Of a stretch of 64,000 bases of DNA, positions 27,291-35,670 are shown piece by piece. How positions within the stretch are numbered: position 1 is the stretch's first letter; the number at the start of each line of letters is the position of its first letter. A program made the translations under genes and the position numbers. The notes beneath the pieces were generated by a model, which had not been told where the DNA came from, did not search any database, and was given only the letters and a program-made list of their open reading frames with translations. This DNA comes from Candidatus Pristimantibacillus lignocellulolyticus (GTDB taxonomy: Bacteria; Bacillota; Bacilli; Paenibacillales; Paenibacillaceae): the NCBI GenBank assembly GCA_023639215.1, contig CP097899.1:2419001-2483000 (forward strand). Reading direction: 5' to 3'.

Positions 27291-27352
27291 ATTCGATGTC
27301 GTTTAAGCCTTCTGCAACACTTCGTTATCAACGTCTACGTTTTGAACTACCT
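27291..27352 (-). repeat. Dispersed intergenic repeat, copy A
   Basis: It carries the shared segments ATTCGATGTCG and ACTTCGTTATCAACGTCTAC followed by TTTTGAACTACC. These also occur at 33338-33503, 49709-50151 and 63454-63509. Here it lies between the ATPase gene and the first binding protein, 19 bp from the ATPase stop codon. Confidence 0.6.
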
Positions 27353-27370
27353 CTTATAATGAAGGTAAAC

Positions 27371-28156
27371 CTATTTAAGTAACTCATATGTAACACATAT
27401 TGGCTTCCCCGTCCTCGGATCTGTCCCGATCTCAGCATCGATATGATAGACTTCCTTCAAAACTTCATGTGTAATTACTTCTTGCGCAGTACCACGTTTC
27501 ACAATGTGACCATCTCGCATGGCGATGACATAATCAGCAAAACGTGCAGCATGATTCAAATCGTGTAATACCATTACGATCGTTCGTTGTTGATTGACAT
27601 TAAGTTGTTGCAACAGTTCAAGCACTTCTAGTTGATGAGCCATATCAAGATAAGTTGTTGGTTCATCAAGGAAGATCATATCTGTTTCCTGCGCTAGCGC
27701 CATTGCAATCCAGACACGTTGTCGTTGACCACCTGACAAGGCATCCACACTGCGGTGTTTGTAATCTATCGTGCCTGTTACCTCAAGTGCCCAATCGATT
27801 ACATCATAATCTTGCTTTGAAAGTCTGCCAAATCCAGATTGATAAGGAAATCGTCCATAAGAAACGAGTTCTCCTACAGTTAGACCAGAGGAATGCTCTT
27901 GTGTTTGGGGAAGAATAGCGAGCTTCTTCGCTAGTATCTTTGTATGCTCTGAAGCGATCGTTTTTCCGTCTAGCACAATTTGACCAGATTTATGCGAAAT
28001 AATTCTTGTCATTGCTTTAAGTAATGTAGATTTTCCACATCCATTAGAGCCAATAATAGCGGTGATTTTCTGATCAGGGATTTCCACTGAAAGATTATCA
28101 ATAATAGTATGTTCACCATATGCGACAGTAAGTTCATTGGTAAGCAGGCGAACCAT
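27371..28156 (-). CDS. Iron-siderophore ABC transporter ATPase (FepC/FhuC type)
   Basis: 261 residues. Walker A is GSNGCGKST, the Q-loop is LPQTQEH, the signature is LSGGQRQR, Walker B is DMIFLDEPTTYLD, and the H-loop is MVLHDLNHA. The Tyr in the D-loop (PTTYLD) is characteristic of siderophore/vitamin B12 ATPases. It energises the FecCD permeases. It is the first gene of the operon, with a Fur box in the divergent promoter region upstream. Confidence 0.93.
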   Translation of the reverse strand: MVRLLTNELTVAYGEHTIIDNLSVEIPDQKITAIIGSNGCGKSTLLKAMTRIISHKSGQIVLDGKTIASEHTKILAKKLAILPQTQEHSSGLTVGELVSYGRFPYQSGFGRLSKQDYDVIDWALEVTGTIDYKHRSVDALSGGQRQRVWIAMALAQETDMIFLDEPTTYLDMAHQLEVLELLQQLNVNQQRTIVMVLHDLNHAARFADYVIAMRDGHIVKRGTAQEVITHEVLKEVYHIDAEIGTDPRTGKPICVTYELLK

Positions 28157-28212
28157 TTTATTTCCTCCTTATGAAGATTGTTTATATATAAACTAATGAA
28201 TAAAAAAATAAT

Positions 28213-28227
28213 TGATAACGATTATCA
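28213..28227. promoter_or_regulatory. Fur box
   Basis: TGATAACGATTATCA matches the 7-1-7 Bacillus Fur consensus TGATAATNATTATCA at 14 of 15 positions. It sits between the divergent siderophore operon and the reductase gene, so iron repression of both is likely. Confidence 0.85.
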
Positions 28228-28318
28228 TTTGCAGTATAATAATATAAAAATGTTTCGGTTATTGTCAATGATAAATTTTGGATGTTATTATACCCACTCA
28301 AATAGGGAGTTTTGAATA

Positions 28319-29371
28319 ATGAACAATATAGAGCTATACGACATCACTATTATCGGTGGGGGTCCATCGGGATTATATTCTGCTTTTTATAGCGGTTTAC
28401 GTGAAATGAAGACCAAGATTATAGATTTCCAATCAGAGCTTGGTGGGAAGTTACATGTATACCCCGAAAAATTAATATGGGATGTTGGTGGGATTCCGCC
28501 AATTCCTTGTGCACAATTGATTCAGCAATTAACGAAACAAGCGATGGTATTTAGTCCGAAAATTGTACTTGATACAAAGGTTGAACGTATTGAAAAGGTG
28601 GAAGAACATTTCATTATTTACACATCTACTGGTGAAAAACATTATTCCAAAACAGTGTTTCTAGCTACTGGGAGCGGAATATTAAAACCGCAAAAGTTAG
28701 AAATAGAAGGTGCGGAGCGCTTTGAAATTAGTAATTTACATTACACCATCAAATCATTTAAACCTTTCCATAAAAAAACGGTAATGATCTCAGGCGGTGG
28801 AAACGCCGCTCTAGACTGGGCAAATGAATTAGTAGGCGTAGCTGACCAAGTAATACTAACGTATCGCAAAGATCAGATGAAGGGGCATGAAGCCCATGTT
28901 ACGCAGCTTATGGAGAGTAATGTGCAATGTTGCTTCAATACGACAATTACAAAATTGATAGCAAATGATGAAAAGTCAGCTATTGAGAGAGTGGAGTTAA
29001 CAAACGCGGATACTGGCGAAAAACAGATGGTTGATATTGATGAAGTGGTCATTAGTCATGGATATGAGCAGGATATTTCGTTAATGGAGAATAGTCCACT
29101 TCAATTAGAATTGAAAGATAATTACTATATAGCTGGAAACTCACATTGTGAAACATCCGTTGCTGGTGTATTTGCAGTAGGAGATATCGTGTCCTATGAT
29201 GGAAAACTCAATCTCATTGCGGGTACTTTCCAAGATGCTGCTAATGCGGTTAATAAAGCGAAAAGTTATATTGAACCTAATGCTAATACAAATGGTATGG
29301 TTTCTTCACATAATGAATTGTTCAAAGAACGGAATAAGGAAATTGTTCAACATATGCTTGTGAAACAATAG
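28319..29371 (+). CDS. Ferredoxin/flavodoxin-NADP reductase-like flavoprotein (TrxR-type)
   Basis: 350 residues. The FAD-binding GxGxxG is TIIGGGPSGLYSA, the NADP Rossmann motif is MISGGGNAALDWA, and the C-terminal FAD segment is FAVGDIVSYDGKLNLIAG. The redox-active CxxC of thioredoxin reductase is absent, which places it with the YumC/YcgT FNR2 group. Its position across a Fur box from a siderophore importer suggests it supplies electrons to reduce imported ferric siderophore; this is inference. The start is ATG after GGGAG. Confidence 0.87.
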   Translation: MNNIELYDITIIGGGPSGLYSAFYSGLREMKTKIIDFQSELGGKLHVYPEKLIWDVGGIPPIPCAQLIQQLTKQAMVFSPKIVLDTKVERIEKVEEHFIIYTSTGEKHYSKTVFLATGSGILKPQKLEIEGAERFEISNLHYTIKSFKPFHKKTVMISGGGNAALDWANELVGVADQVILTYRKDQMKGHEAHVTQLMESNVQCCFNTTITKLIANDEKSAIERVELTNADTGEKQMVDIDEVVISHGYEQDISLMENSPLQLELKDNYYIAGNSHCETSVAGVFAVGDIVSYDGKLNLIAGTFQDAANAVNKAKSYIEPNANTNGMVSSHNELFKERNKEIVQHMLVKQ

Positions 29372-29439
29372 GAATACATCATATTCGACTAACAGTATAT
29401 GTGACCTTGTACATTCTGTACGTAGTGACACACACAAGA

Positions 29440-29486
29440 GGGCATCTCAAAAGTCATGATAAAATGATTTTTGAGATGCCCTTTAT
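29440..29486. terminator. Bidirectional terminator
   Basis: GGGCATCTCAAAA and TTTTGAGATGCCC arms with TTTATT following. It lies between the convergent reductase and AraC genes. Confidence 0.85.
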
Positions 29487-29495
29487 TAATACTAT

Positions 29496-30326
29496 TTAAA
29501 TGCGTAGTAACTGTTTCTCTCGATATTGAGAAGGAGAGTATTTCATCGTTTTCTTGAACATTTTCGAGAATAGAAGAGGATCTTCGTATCCAACAGATCT
29601 CGCAATATCACCAATCGTTAACTCGACATTACTTAATAATTCACATGCTTTACGCATCCGAAAAGTAATGAGATATTCTTGTAAGCTACTATTCATAACC
29701 TCTTTGAATAACGAGCTTAGATAGCTACGTTGTAAGCCGATGAAGCTAGCAATAGATTGGACAGAAATTTTATTAGCATAGTTCATTTCAATAAAATGAA
29801 CGACTTGGGCGATATAGTGTTCTTTACTATGTTCTCGCAGCTTTAAGGAAAGTTGTGAACCTCGGCATTCAACTAAGATGGATAGCCATAAATAAAGCAA
29901 ACCCGTTAGTTTTAATTCTCGTCCAGCTTCTACATGTTTAGATTTTATCATTTGATCAATACTGCTATTGAAAAAATCAGCTTTGTCACAATCATATATA
30001 GGTGCTTCATCTGACAGTTCTGCTTGTTTCAATAAAGTAGGAGCTTTAATGCCATGGAATCCGATCCAACAGTACTTCCACGGATCATCTTGATCTGCTT
30101 GATAAAATGTAATGGTTCCAGGACAAACTAGAAATCCTTGTCCAGCATGTAAATGATATCTTTTACCGTTGACCTCAAATACACCTTTACCTTCAAGGAT
30201 GTAGTGGAATTTATAATATTCTCGCATTGCAGGTCCAAAGGAATGACCAGGCGTACATTGTTCCCGCCCATATTGAATTAAGTACAGATCAAGTTGATGT
30301 AGATGCTGTGGTAAAAATTCGATCAT
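29496..30326 (-). CDS. AraC-family transcriptional regulator
   Basis: 276 residues. The N-terminal cupin-like sensor (HFHYILEGKG-type wording, GKRYHLHAGQGFLVCPG) is followed by a two-helix-turn-helix AraC domain (about 175-273) with the pattern IGLQRSYLSSLFKEV and IARSVGYEDPLLFSKMFKKTMKYSPSQYR. It is probably a sugar- or metabolite-responsive activator. It lies immediately downstream of the aldo/keto reductase on the same strand, about 100 bp apart, so that gene is a candidate target. Confidence 0.9.
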   Translation of the reverse strand: MIEFLPQHLHQLDLYLIQYGREQCTPGHSFGPAMREYYKFHYILEGKGVFEVNGKRYHLHAGQGFLVCPGTITFYQADQDDPWKYCWIGFHGIKAPTLLKQAELSDEAPIYDCDKADFFNSSIDQMIKSKHVEAGRELKLTGLLYLWLSILVECRGSQLSLKLREHSKEHYIAQVVHFIEMNYANKISVQSIASFIGLQRSYLSSLFKEVMNSSLQEYLITFRMRKACELLSNVELTIGDIARSVGYEDPLLFSKMFKKTMKYSPSQYREKQLLRI

Positions 30327-30427
30327 TGTATACTCCTAAATTTTTTCTATCAACGCAGCTTAACTTCTTCGTATAGAAAAATACTACGGAAGAATGAACT
30401 TAACGTGATCTAAATATATGGATGATA

Positions 30428-31423
30428 TTATTGACCTAGAGAGATCGCATCGATACGAGCAAGTTCTTCACTAGTAAATTCAAGATTTTGAAGTGCCGCA
30501 ACGTTTTCTTCAATTTGACTTACTCGACTTGCACCAATAAGAGCAGATGTTACTTTCCCGCCACGTAACACCCAAGCTAATGCCATTTGTGCTAAGCTTT
30601 GTCCACGTTCAGCTGCAATCTCCTGTAATTGTATCGCAATATTGATTTTCTTTTCAGATATACTATCCTCATGTAAGAAGATAGAATGACCTGCGGCACG
30701 AGAATCAGCAGGAATACCAGACAAATATTTATTAGTTAGTACACCTTGTGCTAGTGGTAAGAAACCAATTGTGCCAATGCCTTCTTCAGCTAATACATCT
30801 TGTAATCCATCTTCGATCCAACGATCGATAATAGAATAGCTTGGTTGGTGAATTAAGCATGGTGTGCCTAACTCTTTCAATACTTTAGACGCAGCAGCTG
30901 TTTGCTCAGCGTTATAGTTAGATAGACCAACATACAATGCTTTCCCTTGACGAACAAGTAGATCAAGAGCTGTCATCGTTTCTTCAATTGGTGTATTTGG
31001 ATCTGGACGGTGGTGATAGTAAATATCTACATAGTCTAAACCTAGACGTTTCAAGCTTTGATCTAAGCTTGCTACCATATACTTTTTAGATCCGAAGTTA
31101 CCATATGGACCAGCCCACATGTCATAACCTGCTTTTGTCGAGATAATAAGTTCATCGCGGTATGGAGCCATATCTAATTTGAGAATTTTCCCGAAATTTT
31201 CTTCTGCAGAACCATAAGGAGGTCCGTAGTTATTAGCAATATCAAAATGAGTAATGCCAAGATCGAAGGCACGACGAGTCATAGCTCGTCCATTCTCGAA
31301 AACATCTTTTCCTCCAAAATTATGCCAAAGCCCCAAAGAGATTGCAGGTAAAAGTAAACCACTATTACCGCAACGATTGTATTTCATATCTGCATAACGC
31401 TGTTCATTAGCTGTATAAGTCAT
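30428..31423 (-). CDS. Aldo/keto reductase (YghZ-like)
   Basis: 331 residues. The start MTYTANEQRYADMKYNRCG aligns with the N-terminus of E. coli YghZ-type enzymes and follows AGGAGG by 7 nt; an ATG one codon earlier is also possible. AKR landmarks are FDIANNYGPPYGSAEENFG (catalytic Asp and Tyr), ISTKAGY (Lys) and YYHHRPD (His), with the NADPH-binding end VTSALIGASRVSQIEEN. The family reduces short aldehydes such as L-glyceraldehyde-3-phosphate or methylglyoxal. The 5' leader contains two copies of a 51-bp repeat. Confidence 0.9.
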   Translation of the reverse strand: MTYTANEQRYADMKYNRCGNSGLLLPAISLGLWHNFGGKDVFENGRAMTRRAFDLGITHFDIANNYGPPYGSAEENFGKILKLDMAPYRDELIISTKAGYDMWAGPYGNFGSKKYMVASLDQSLKRLGLDYVDIYYHHRPDPNTPIEETMTALDLLVRQGKALYVGLSNYNAEQTAAASKVLKELGTPCLIHQPSYSIIDRWIEDGLQDVLAEEGIGTIGFLPLAQGVLTNKYLSGIPADSRAAGHSIFLHEDSISEKKINIAIQLQEIAAERGQSLAQMALAWVLRGGKVTSALIGASRVSQIEENVAALQNLEFTSEELARIDAISLGQ

Positions 31424-31970
31424 CATAATTCCTCCTAAAACTTTTTGTGAGTCTTTGCGAACAAAAAGTAGCTTCGAAAGCATAAACCTAACTTTTTGTG
31501 AGTCTTTGCGAACAAAAAGTAGCTTCGAAAGCATAAACCTAACTTCTTGTTAATTCCTGAATTACTGCTGAAAATAGCAAGTGAAATCATAATAAATAAG
31601 TATGGCTTACCCATTTATTATGATTAATTTATAGTGAAAAACATATAGCTAAACGTCTTATTGATATGGCATAATGCATGATTGTTCTATCGTAATCTAT
31701 TTAATACGTTACTTCAAACATTAAGGAATATATAATTATAAGAGCATATTTTTTATTAAGTTAACATTCAGAAAGCATTAAGTGTAAGTTCATATTGTAG
31801 TGTTATTATTTTAGAATATAATTAATTATTTGTATTATTTTTGGGTATTTTACATTAATTAATTCGAATAATTATTTGATTATATTTATTGAATGGGTGT
31901 ATCATTAGAATAATGTAAAATATTAGGTGCATGAAAATGACTAAGGAAAGCAACAAGAAAGGAACTCACA
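31424..31970. other. Divergent intergenic region with repeats
   Basis: This 547-bp AT-rich region holds a 51-bp direct repeat next to the aldo/keto reductase (31441-31542) and a 13-bp inverted repeat (AATCATAATAAAT at 31585-31597 with ATTTATTATGATT at 31613-31625). From about 31640 to the acyltransferase site I see only AT-rich sequence. Confidence 0.5.
31441..31550. repeat. Two tandem 51-bp direct repeats with internal inverted repeats
   Basis: Units at 31441-31491 and 31492-31542 are identical by eye, and a partial third unit (CTTCTTGT) follows. Each contains ACTTTTTGT paired with ACAAAAAGT (9-bp arms) and the palindromic CTTCGAAAG. The repeats lie in the 5' leader of the aldo/keto reductase, 18 bp from its start. 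Confidence 0.8.
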
Positions 31971-33185
31971 ATGAGCCAGTTATTAAGTACAAAGCGAGAG
32001 AGTATTCCACAGTTATCAATAGTTCGAGCTATTGCGATTTTAGGAGTACTGAGTATTCATTCTACTTCTGTTGCAGTAAGTACAGGGATGATAGATTCTA
32101 GTTGGTTTTTTCTATATAATTTTGCAAATATCTTTTTGAAGTTTGGTACAACAACGTTTATCTTTTTAAGTAGTTTTGTATTGTTCTACAATTATTATGA
32201 TCGGCCTTTAATAGGTAAATTAGTTACGAGTTTTTACAAGAAGAGATTAATGTATATTATTGTTCCGTACATCACTTTTTCTCTATTTTATTTTCTATTG
32301 AAATTGTATTTATATCCTGAAAGTTACCCATTAATTCTAGGTAATGGTTTCTCATTTGGTGAAATGATGTCTGCATTAGGCGACCGGTTGATACATGGTA
32401 CTGCACATACGCATCTATATTTTGTCTATATAAGCATTCAGTTTTATCTGCTATTTCCGTTATTTTTATGGTTTTTCAAAAAGTATCCGAAGCTTACTCA
32501 TTGGTTGTTATTGATCGGAATCATCGTTCAATGGGGCTTCTTCCTAGTGAATAAATACGGTTTAGAAACACAAGTTACTGCTCGTGGTAGCTGGTCATTA
32601 AGTTATTTTACGTATTATTTATTAGGTGCCTACTTAGGAATTTATTATGACAAATGGAAACAGTGGATCAATATTGCGAAAGAAAATGTAACGAAGAAAC
32701 GCGTCATAGGTTGGAGTGTATTTGCTCTAATATGGTTAAGTTCGGGTTTATTGCATGTATATATGTGGTATGAGACTAGATTAAAACTAGATAGTTATAA
32801 TTCAACACTATTTGATCTCGTATGGAATATTCATACGTTAACGACAGCAATTATATTGATGCAAATAGCTTTTATTCTTTATAGAAAATCAGCAACATCG
32901 ATTAAAAATTTACTAATAAGATTAGGTGAAGTATCGTTTGGAGTATACTTATTCCATCCATACTTATTACTACTATATCGACTATACCCGCCAGAAAGTG
33001 GGGCTAGCATTGTTCATCATGCTTGGTATGTAGGTGGTTTCCTATTTGCATTAATCGGTTCTTGGATCGTTGTAGAATTAGTTGTTCGTTTTATTCCGCA
33101 AAGTTGGCTTATTTTTGGGAGTATTAAGAAAAAGAAACCTTCACAACCAAAAGCCAAACATAATGCGTCTAATGTTCAAATGTAG
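31971..33185 (+). CDS. Acyltransferase-3 family membrane protein
   Basis: 404 residues with about ten transmembrane segments. The family motif RAIAILGVLSIHST near residues 19-32 has the conserved His, and a Phe/Tyr-rich TM2 and the C-terminal segment SFGVYLFHPYLLLLYR are typical. Members O-acylate extracellular polysaccharides or wall polymers using cytoplasmic acyl donors; the acceptor is unknown here. A paralogue lies at 35671-36801 across the catalase gene. Confidence 0.88.
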   Translation: MSQLLSTKRESIPQLSIVRAIAILGVLSIHSTSVAVSTGMIDSSWFFLYNFANIFLKFGTTTFIFLSSFVLFYNYYDRPLIGKLVTSFYKKRLMYIIVPYITFSLFYFLLKLYLYPESYPLILGNGFSFGEMMSALGDRLIHGTAHTHLYFVYISIQFYLLFPLFLWFFKKYPKLTHWLLLIGIIVQWGFFLVNKYGLETQVTARGSWSLSYFTYYLLGAYLGIYYDKWKQWINIAKENVTKKRVIGWSVFALIWLSSGLLHVYMWYETRLKLDSYNSTLFDLVWNIHTLTTAIILMQIAFILYRKSATSIKNLLIRLGEVSFGVYLFHPYLLLLYRLYPPESGASIVHHAWYVGGFLFALIGSWIVVELVVRFIPQSWLIFGSIKKKKPSQPKAKHNASNVQM

Positions 33186-33229
33186 GTTGCCCTATATTTT
33201 ACCCTTCATACAAGGAATATAATAATGAG

Positions 33230-33278
33230 AAAAGCCTTATCTACACAGCAAATGCTGCATAGATAAGGCTTTTTTTGT
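33230..33278 (+). terminator. Intrinsic terminator after the acyltransferase gene
   Basis: AAAGCCTTATCTA and TAGATAAGGCTTT arms, an inner AGCA/TGCT stem, and T7. Confidence 0.88.
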
Positions 33279-33337
33279 GTGGTGTTAAAGTGTTTCTACA
33301 GAAGCATACGCACCCTAACTATAAACGAAACCCAGCA

Positions 33338-33503
33338 AAGTGTACGGCACGAGTACACCAGCGGACAATCGCTCGATACTTTCAATAAAGGATTAAATGC
33401 ACGAAACTTTCAATGAAGATTCAAATAGTGGGCTTTCAGAATCGATGTCGAATAACCTACGAAGCCAATCATCGTTATCAAAGTCCACTGTTTGAACTAC
33501 CTA
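33338..33503 (-). repeat. Dispersed intergenic repeat, copy B
   Basis: It contains a GTGTACGGCACGAGTACAC palindrome (33340-33358), a TTTCAATGAAGATTCAAA / GGGCTTTCAGAA segment, ATCGATGTCGAATA, and the core ATCGTTATCAAAGTCCAC with TTTGAACTACC. The order differs from the 188-bp unit at 49709-50151, but the same blocks recur. The element runs into the stop codon of the catalase gene and fills most of the 315-bp gap. Confidence 0.6.
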
Positions 33504-35522
33504 TCGATTCCAGAAACGTTGTTGGGCTACAGCCTCAACAAACTGTGAGCCGGTTTTCTTACCTGCTGTAGAGGCTTGAATGACTCCTGGCTGATCAGTA
33601 ATTTGTAGTTGCGTTAATATCGATTCATATTGTTGCAAGGAAGCAATTGGTTTATATTGCTGATACGTTTCAAGAATAAACGGTTTGATGAGTTGTGGAT
33701 GCTCCAATCCTCCAGCAATAATCAATCCATCGAATAGGCATGGATCTGTGTTGAAGAATGTATCTTGTACCATCCATTCGCCGTTATTTTGATCCAGAAC
33801 ATTACCTAGACGTTCACCAACAAATCGATATTGAACCTTATCCTTGTTCAGTGCATCTAATACGGGTTGCAATTGCTCTGAAAGCACCATATCCGAAATA
33901 ACGATGGCAACTTTACGAGTACGAGCTGACTTAGGCGATTGATCTACACTTAGAGCAGGTGAAGCTTTTGTATTCAACTTCTCTGGCGCTTGTTTTTGCT
34001 TGTCAACGTAAGTAATGCCAATACGCTCCGCTACATATTCTACAAGTTCTGAGCTGACGTTAGCAAACATATTTACGACCTGTTGCTGTACGGATTTACT
34101 TTTCACTTTACTCAATTCAAAGGTGAAAGCGTCCTTTATATGTTGCTTCTCAATGGTACTCATACTATTCCAAAACATCGTCGCTTGCGAGAAATGGTCT
34201 TTGAAGCTATCAGCACGATCTTTTATAACGCGACCTTCAACTTTCTCTTGATAATGTTCAAAACCACCCTCAGCTAATGTAGCAGGTCTGGGTGTATGGT
34301 TAAACAACGAATTGCTATTGTAACTTACTTGGCCAACATTAATTGTCTGTCTTCCGAATCCATCGCGGAAATTGTTATGGAATGGACATACTGATCTGTT
34401 AATAGGCAACTCATGAAAATTAGGTCCGCCAAGACGGATAAGTTGTGTATCTGTATAAGAGAACAACCTTCCTTGCAGAAGTGGGTCATTAGTAAAATCG
34501 ATTCCAGGTACGATATTTCCAACATGGAACGCTACTTGCTCTGTCTCCGCGAACACATTATCGACATTGCGATCAAGTGTTAATTTGCCTACGATTTGAA
34601 CGGGCACATCTTCTTCAGGCCAAATTTTTGTTGCATCAAGAATATCAAATGAGAATTTGAATTCTTCTTCTTCTGGGATAATTTGCAGTCCAAGTTCATA
34701 TTCCACAACATTGCCCATGTCAATATTTTCCCATAAATCGCGACGATGGAAATCAGGATCGTAACCAGCAACCTTTTGATACTCTTTCCAGATTTGCGAT
34801 TGTCTGCCGAGTAGTGGTTTCCAATGGAATTTTACAAAATGTGCTTTACCTTGGTCGTTGATAAGTCTAAAGGTATGTACTCCGAATCCTTCCATCATCC
34901 GAAAACTACGTGGGAGAGCTCGCTCCGACATGACCCACATAATCATATGTGCAGTTTCTTGATTGTTAGCTACGAAATCCCAAAATGTATCGTGAGCAGA
35001 AGAGGCTTGAGGGATTTCATTATGTGGTTCAGGTTTCACAGCGTGAATAACATCTGGGAATTTAATTGCATCTTGAATGAAGAAGACAGGTATATTGTTG
35101 CCTACTAGATCATAATTCCCTTCCTCAGTATAAAATTTAGTAGCGAATCCACGTACATCACGTACGGTATCTGCTGAACCTTTGGAACCTGCAACCGTAG
35201 AAAAGCGAGTGAAAACTGGAGTAGTAATAGAAGGGTCACATAGAAATTTCGCTTTCGTATAACGTGCTAACGATTCGTATACCTTGAAATGTCCATGTGC
35301 TGCAAAACCGCGAGCGTGAACAACACGTTCAGGGATACGCTCATGATCGAAATGAGTCATCTTCTGTCTAAAGTAGAAATCTTCAATAAGAGTAGGACCA
35401 CGAACACCGGCTTTTAAGGTGAATTCATCATCGGTAACTTTTAAACCTTCATTAGTTGTTAGTATTTTTCCTTCATCATGAGCTCTATAGTGCTCTAATT
35501 GTTCATCCTTGCTATTGCTCAT
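33501..35522 (-). CDS. katE: Large-subunit monofunctional catalase (HPII type) with C-terminal DJ-1/PfpI-like domain
   Basis: 673 residues. Catalase core: active-site His in RVVHARGFAAHG, Asn in DLVGNNIPVFFIQD, and proximal heme Tyr in RLFSYTDTQLIRLGGPNF. Length and the C-terminal flavodoxin-like domain (about 540-673, ARTRKVAIVISDMVLSEQLQPV, IIAGGLEHPQL) mark the clade 2 large-subunit form. It converts hydrogen peroxide to water and oxygen in the cytoplasm. The start follows GGAGGGG. The flanking acyltransferases are on the opposite strand, so it is transcribed alone. The stop codon lies at the edge of dispersed repeat copy B. Confidence 0.93.
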   Translation of the reverse strand: MSNSKDEQLEHYRAHDEGKILTTNEGLKVTDDEFTLKAGVRGPTLIEDFYFRQKMTHFDHERIPERVVHARGFAAHGHFKVYESLARYTKAKFLCDPSITTPVFTRFSTVAGSKGSADTVRDVRGFATKFYTEEGNYDLVGNNIPVFFIQDAIKFPDVIHAVKPEPHNEIPQASSAHDTFWDFVANNQETAHMIMWVMSERALPRSFRMMEGFGVHTFRLINDQGKAHFVKFHWKPLLGRQSQIWKEYQKVAGYDPDFHRRDLWENIDMGNVVEYELGLQIIPEEEEFKFSFDILDATKIWPEEDVPVQIVGKLTLDRNVDNVFAETEQVAFHVGNIVPGIDFTNDPLLQGRLFSYTDTQLIRLGGPNFHELPINRSVCPFHNNFRDGFGRQTINVGQVSYNSNSLFNHTPRPATLAEGGFEHYQEKVEGRVIKDRADSFKDHFSQATMFWNSMSTIEKQHIKDAFTFELSKVKSKSVQQQVVNMFANVSSELVEYVAERIGITYVDKQKQAPEKLNTKASPALSVDQSPKSARTRKVAIVISDMVLSEQLQPVLDALNKDKVQYRFVGERLGNVLDQNNGEWMVQDTFFNTDPCLFDGLIIAGGLEHPQLIKPFILETYQQYKPIASLQQYESILTQLQITDQPGVIQASTAGKKTGSQFVEAVAQQRFWNR

Positions 35523-35670
35523 CTTGATACCCCTCCAATGACTAAAATGGTATTAGGGATATTATGGCTTAAGTAGGAATAATTATTCTTCACGCAGTGT
35601 TACTGCTTTTGCTATAATGAGAAGTCCTAATAACTTAATAAAATACATATCATCTACGAGGGAGATCATC

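Noticed and set aside
30428..31534. Longer aldo/keto reductase with a duplicated N-terminal peptide
   Set aside because: The extra 36-37 codons come from translating the 51-bp leader repeats; the AGGAGG site and family N-terminus support the shorter start.
34015..35108. Several plus-strand frames inside the catalase gene
   Set aside because: They overlap conserved catalase sequence on the other strand and show no family resemblance.
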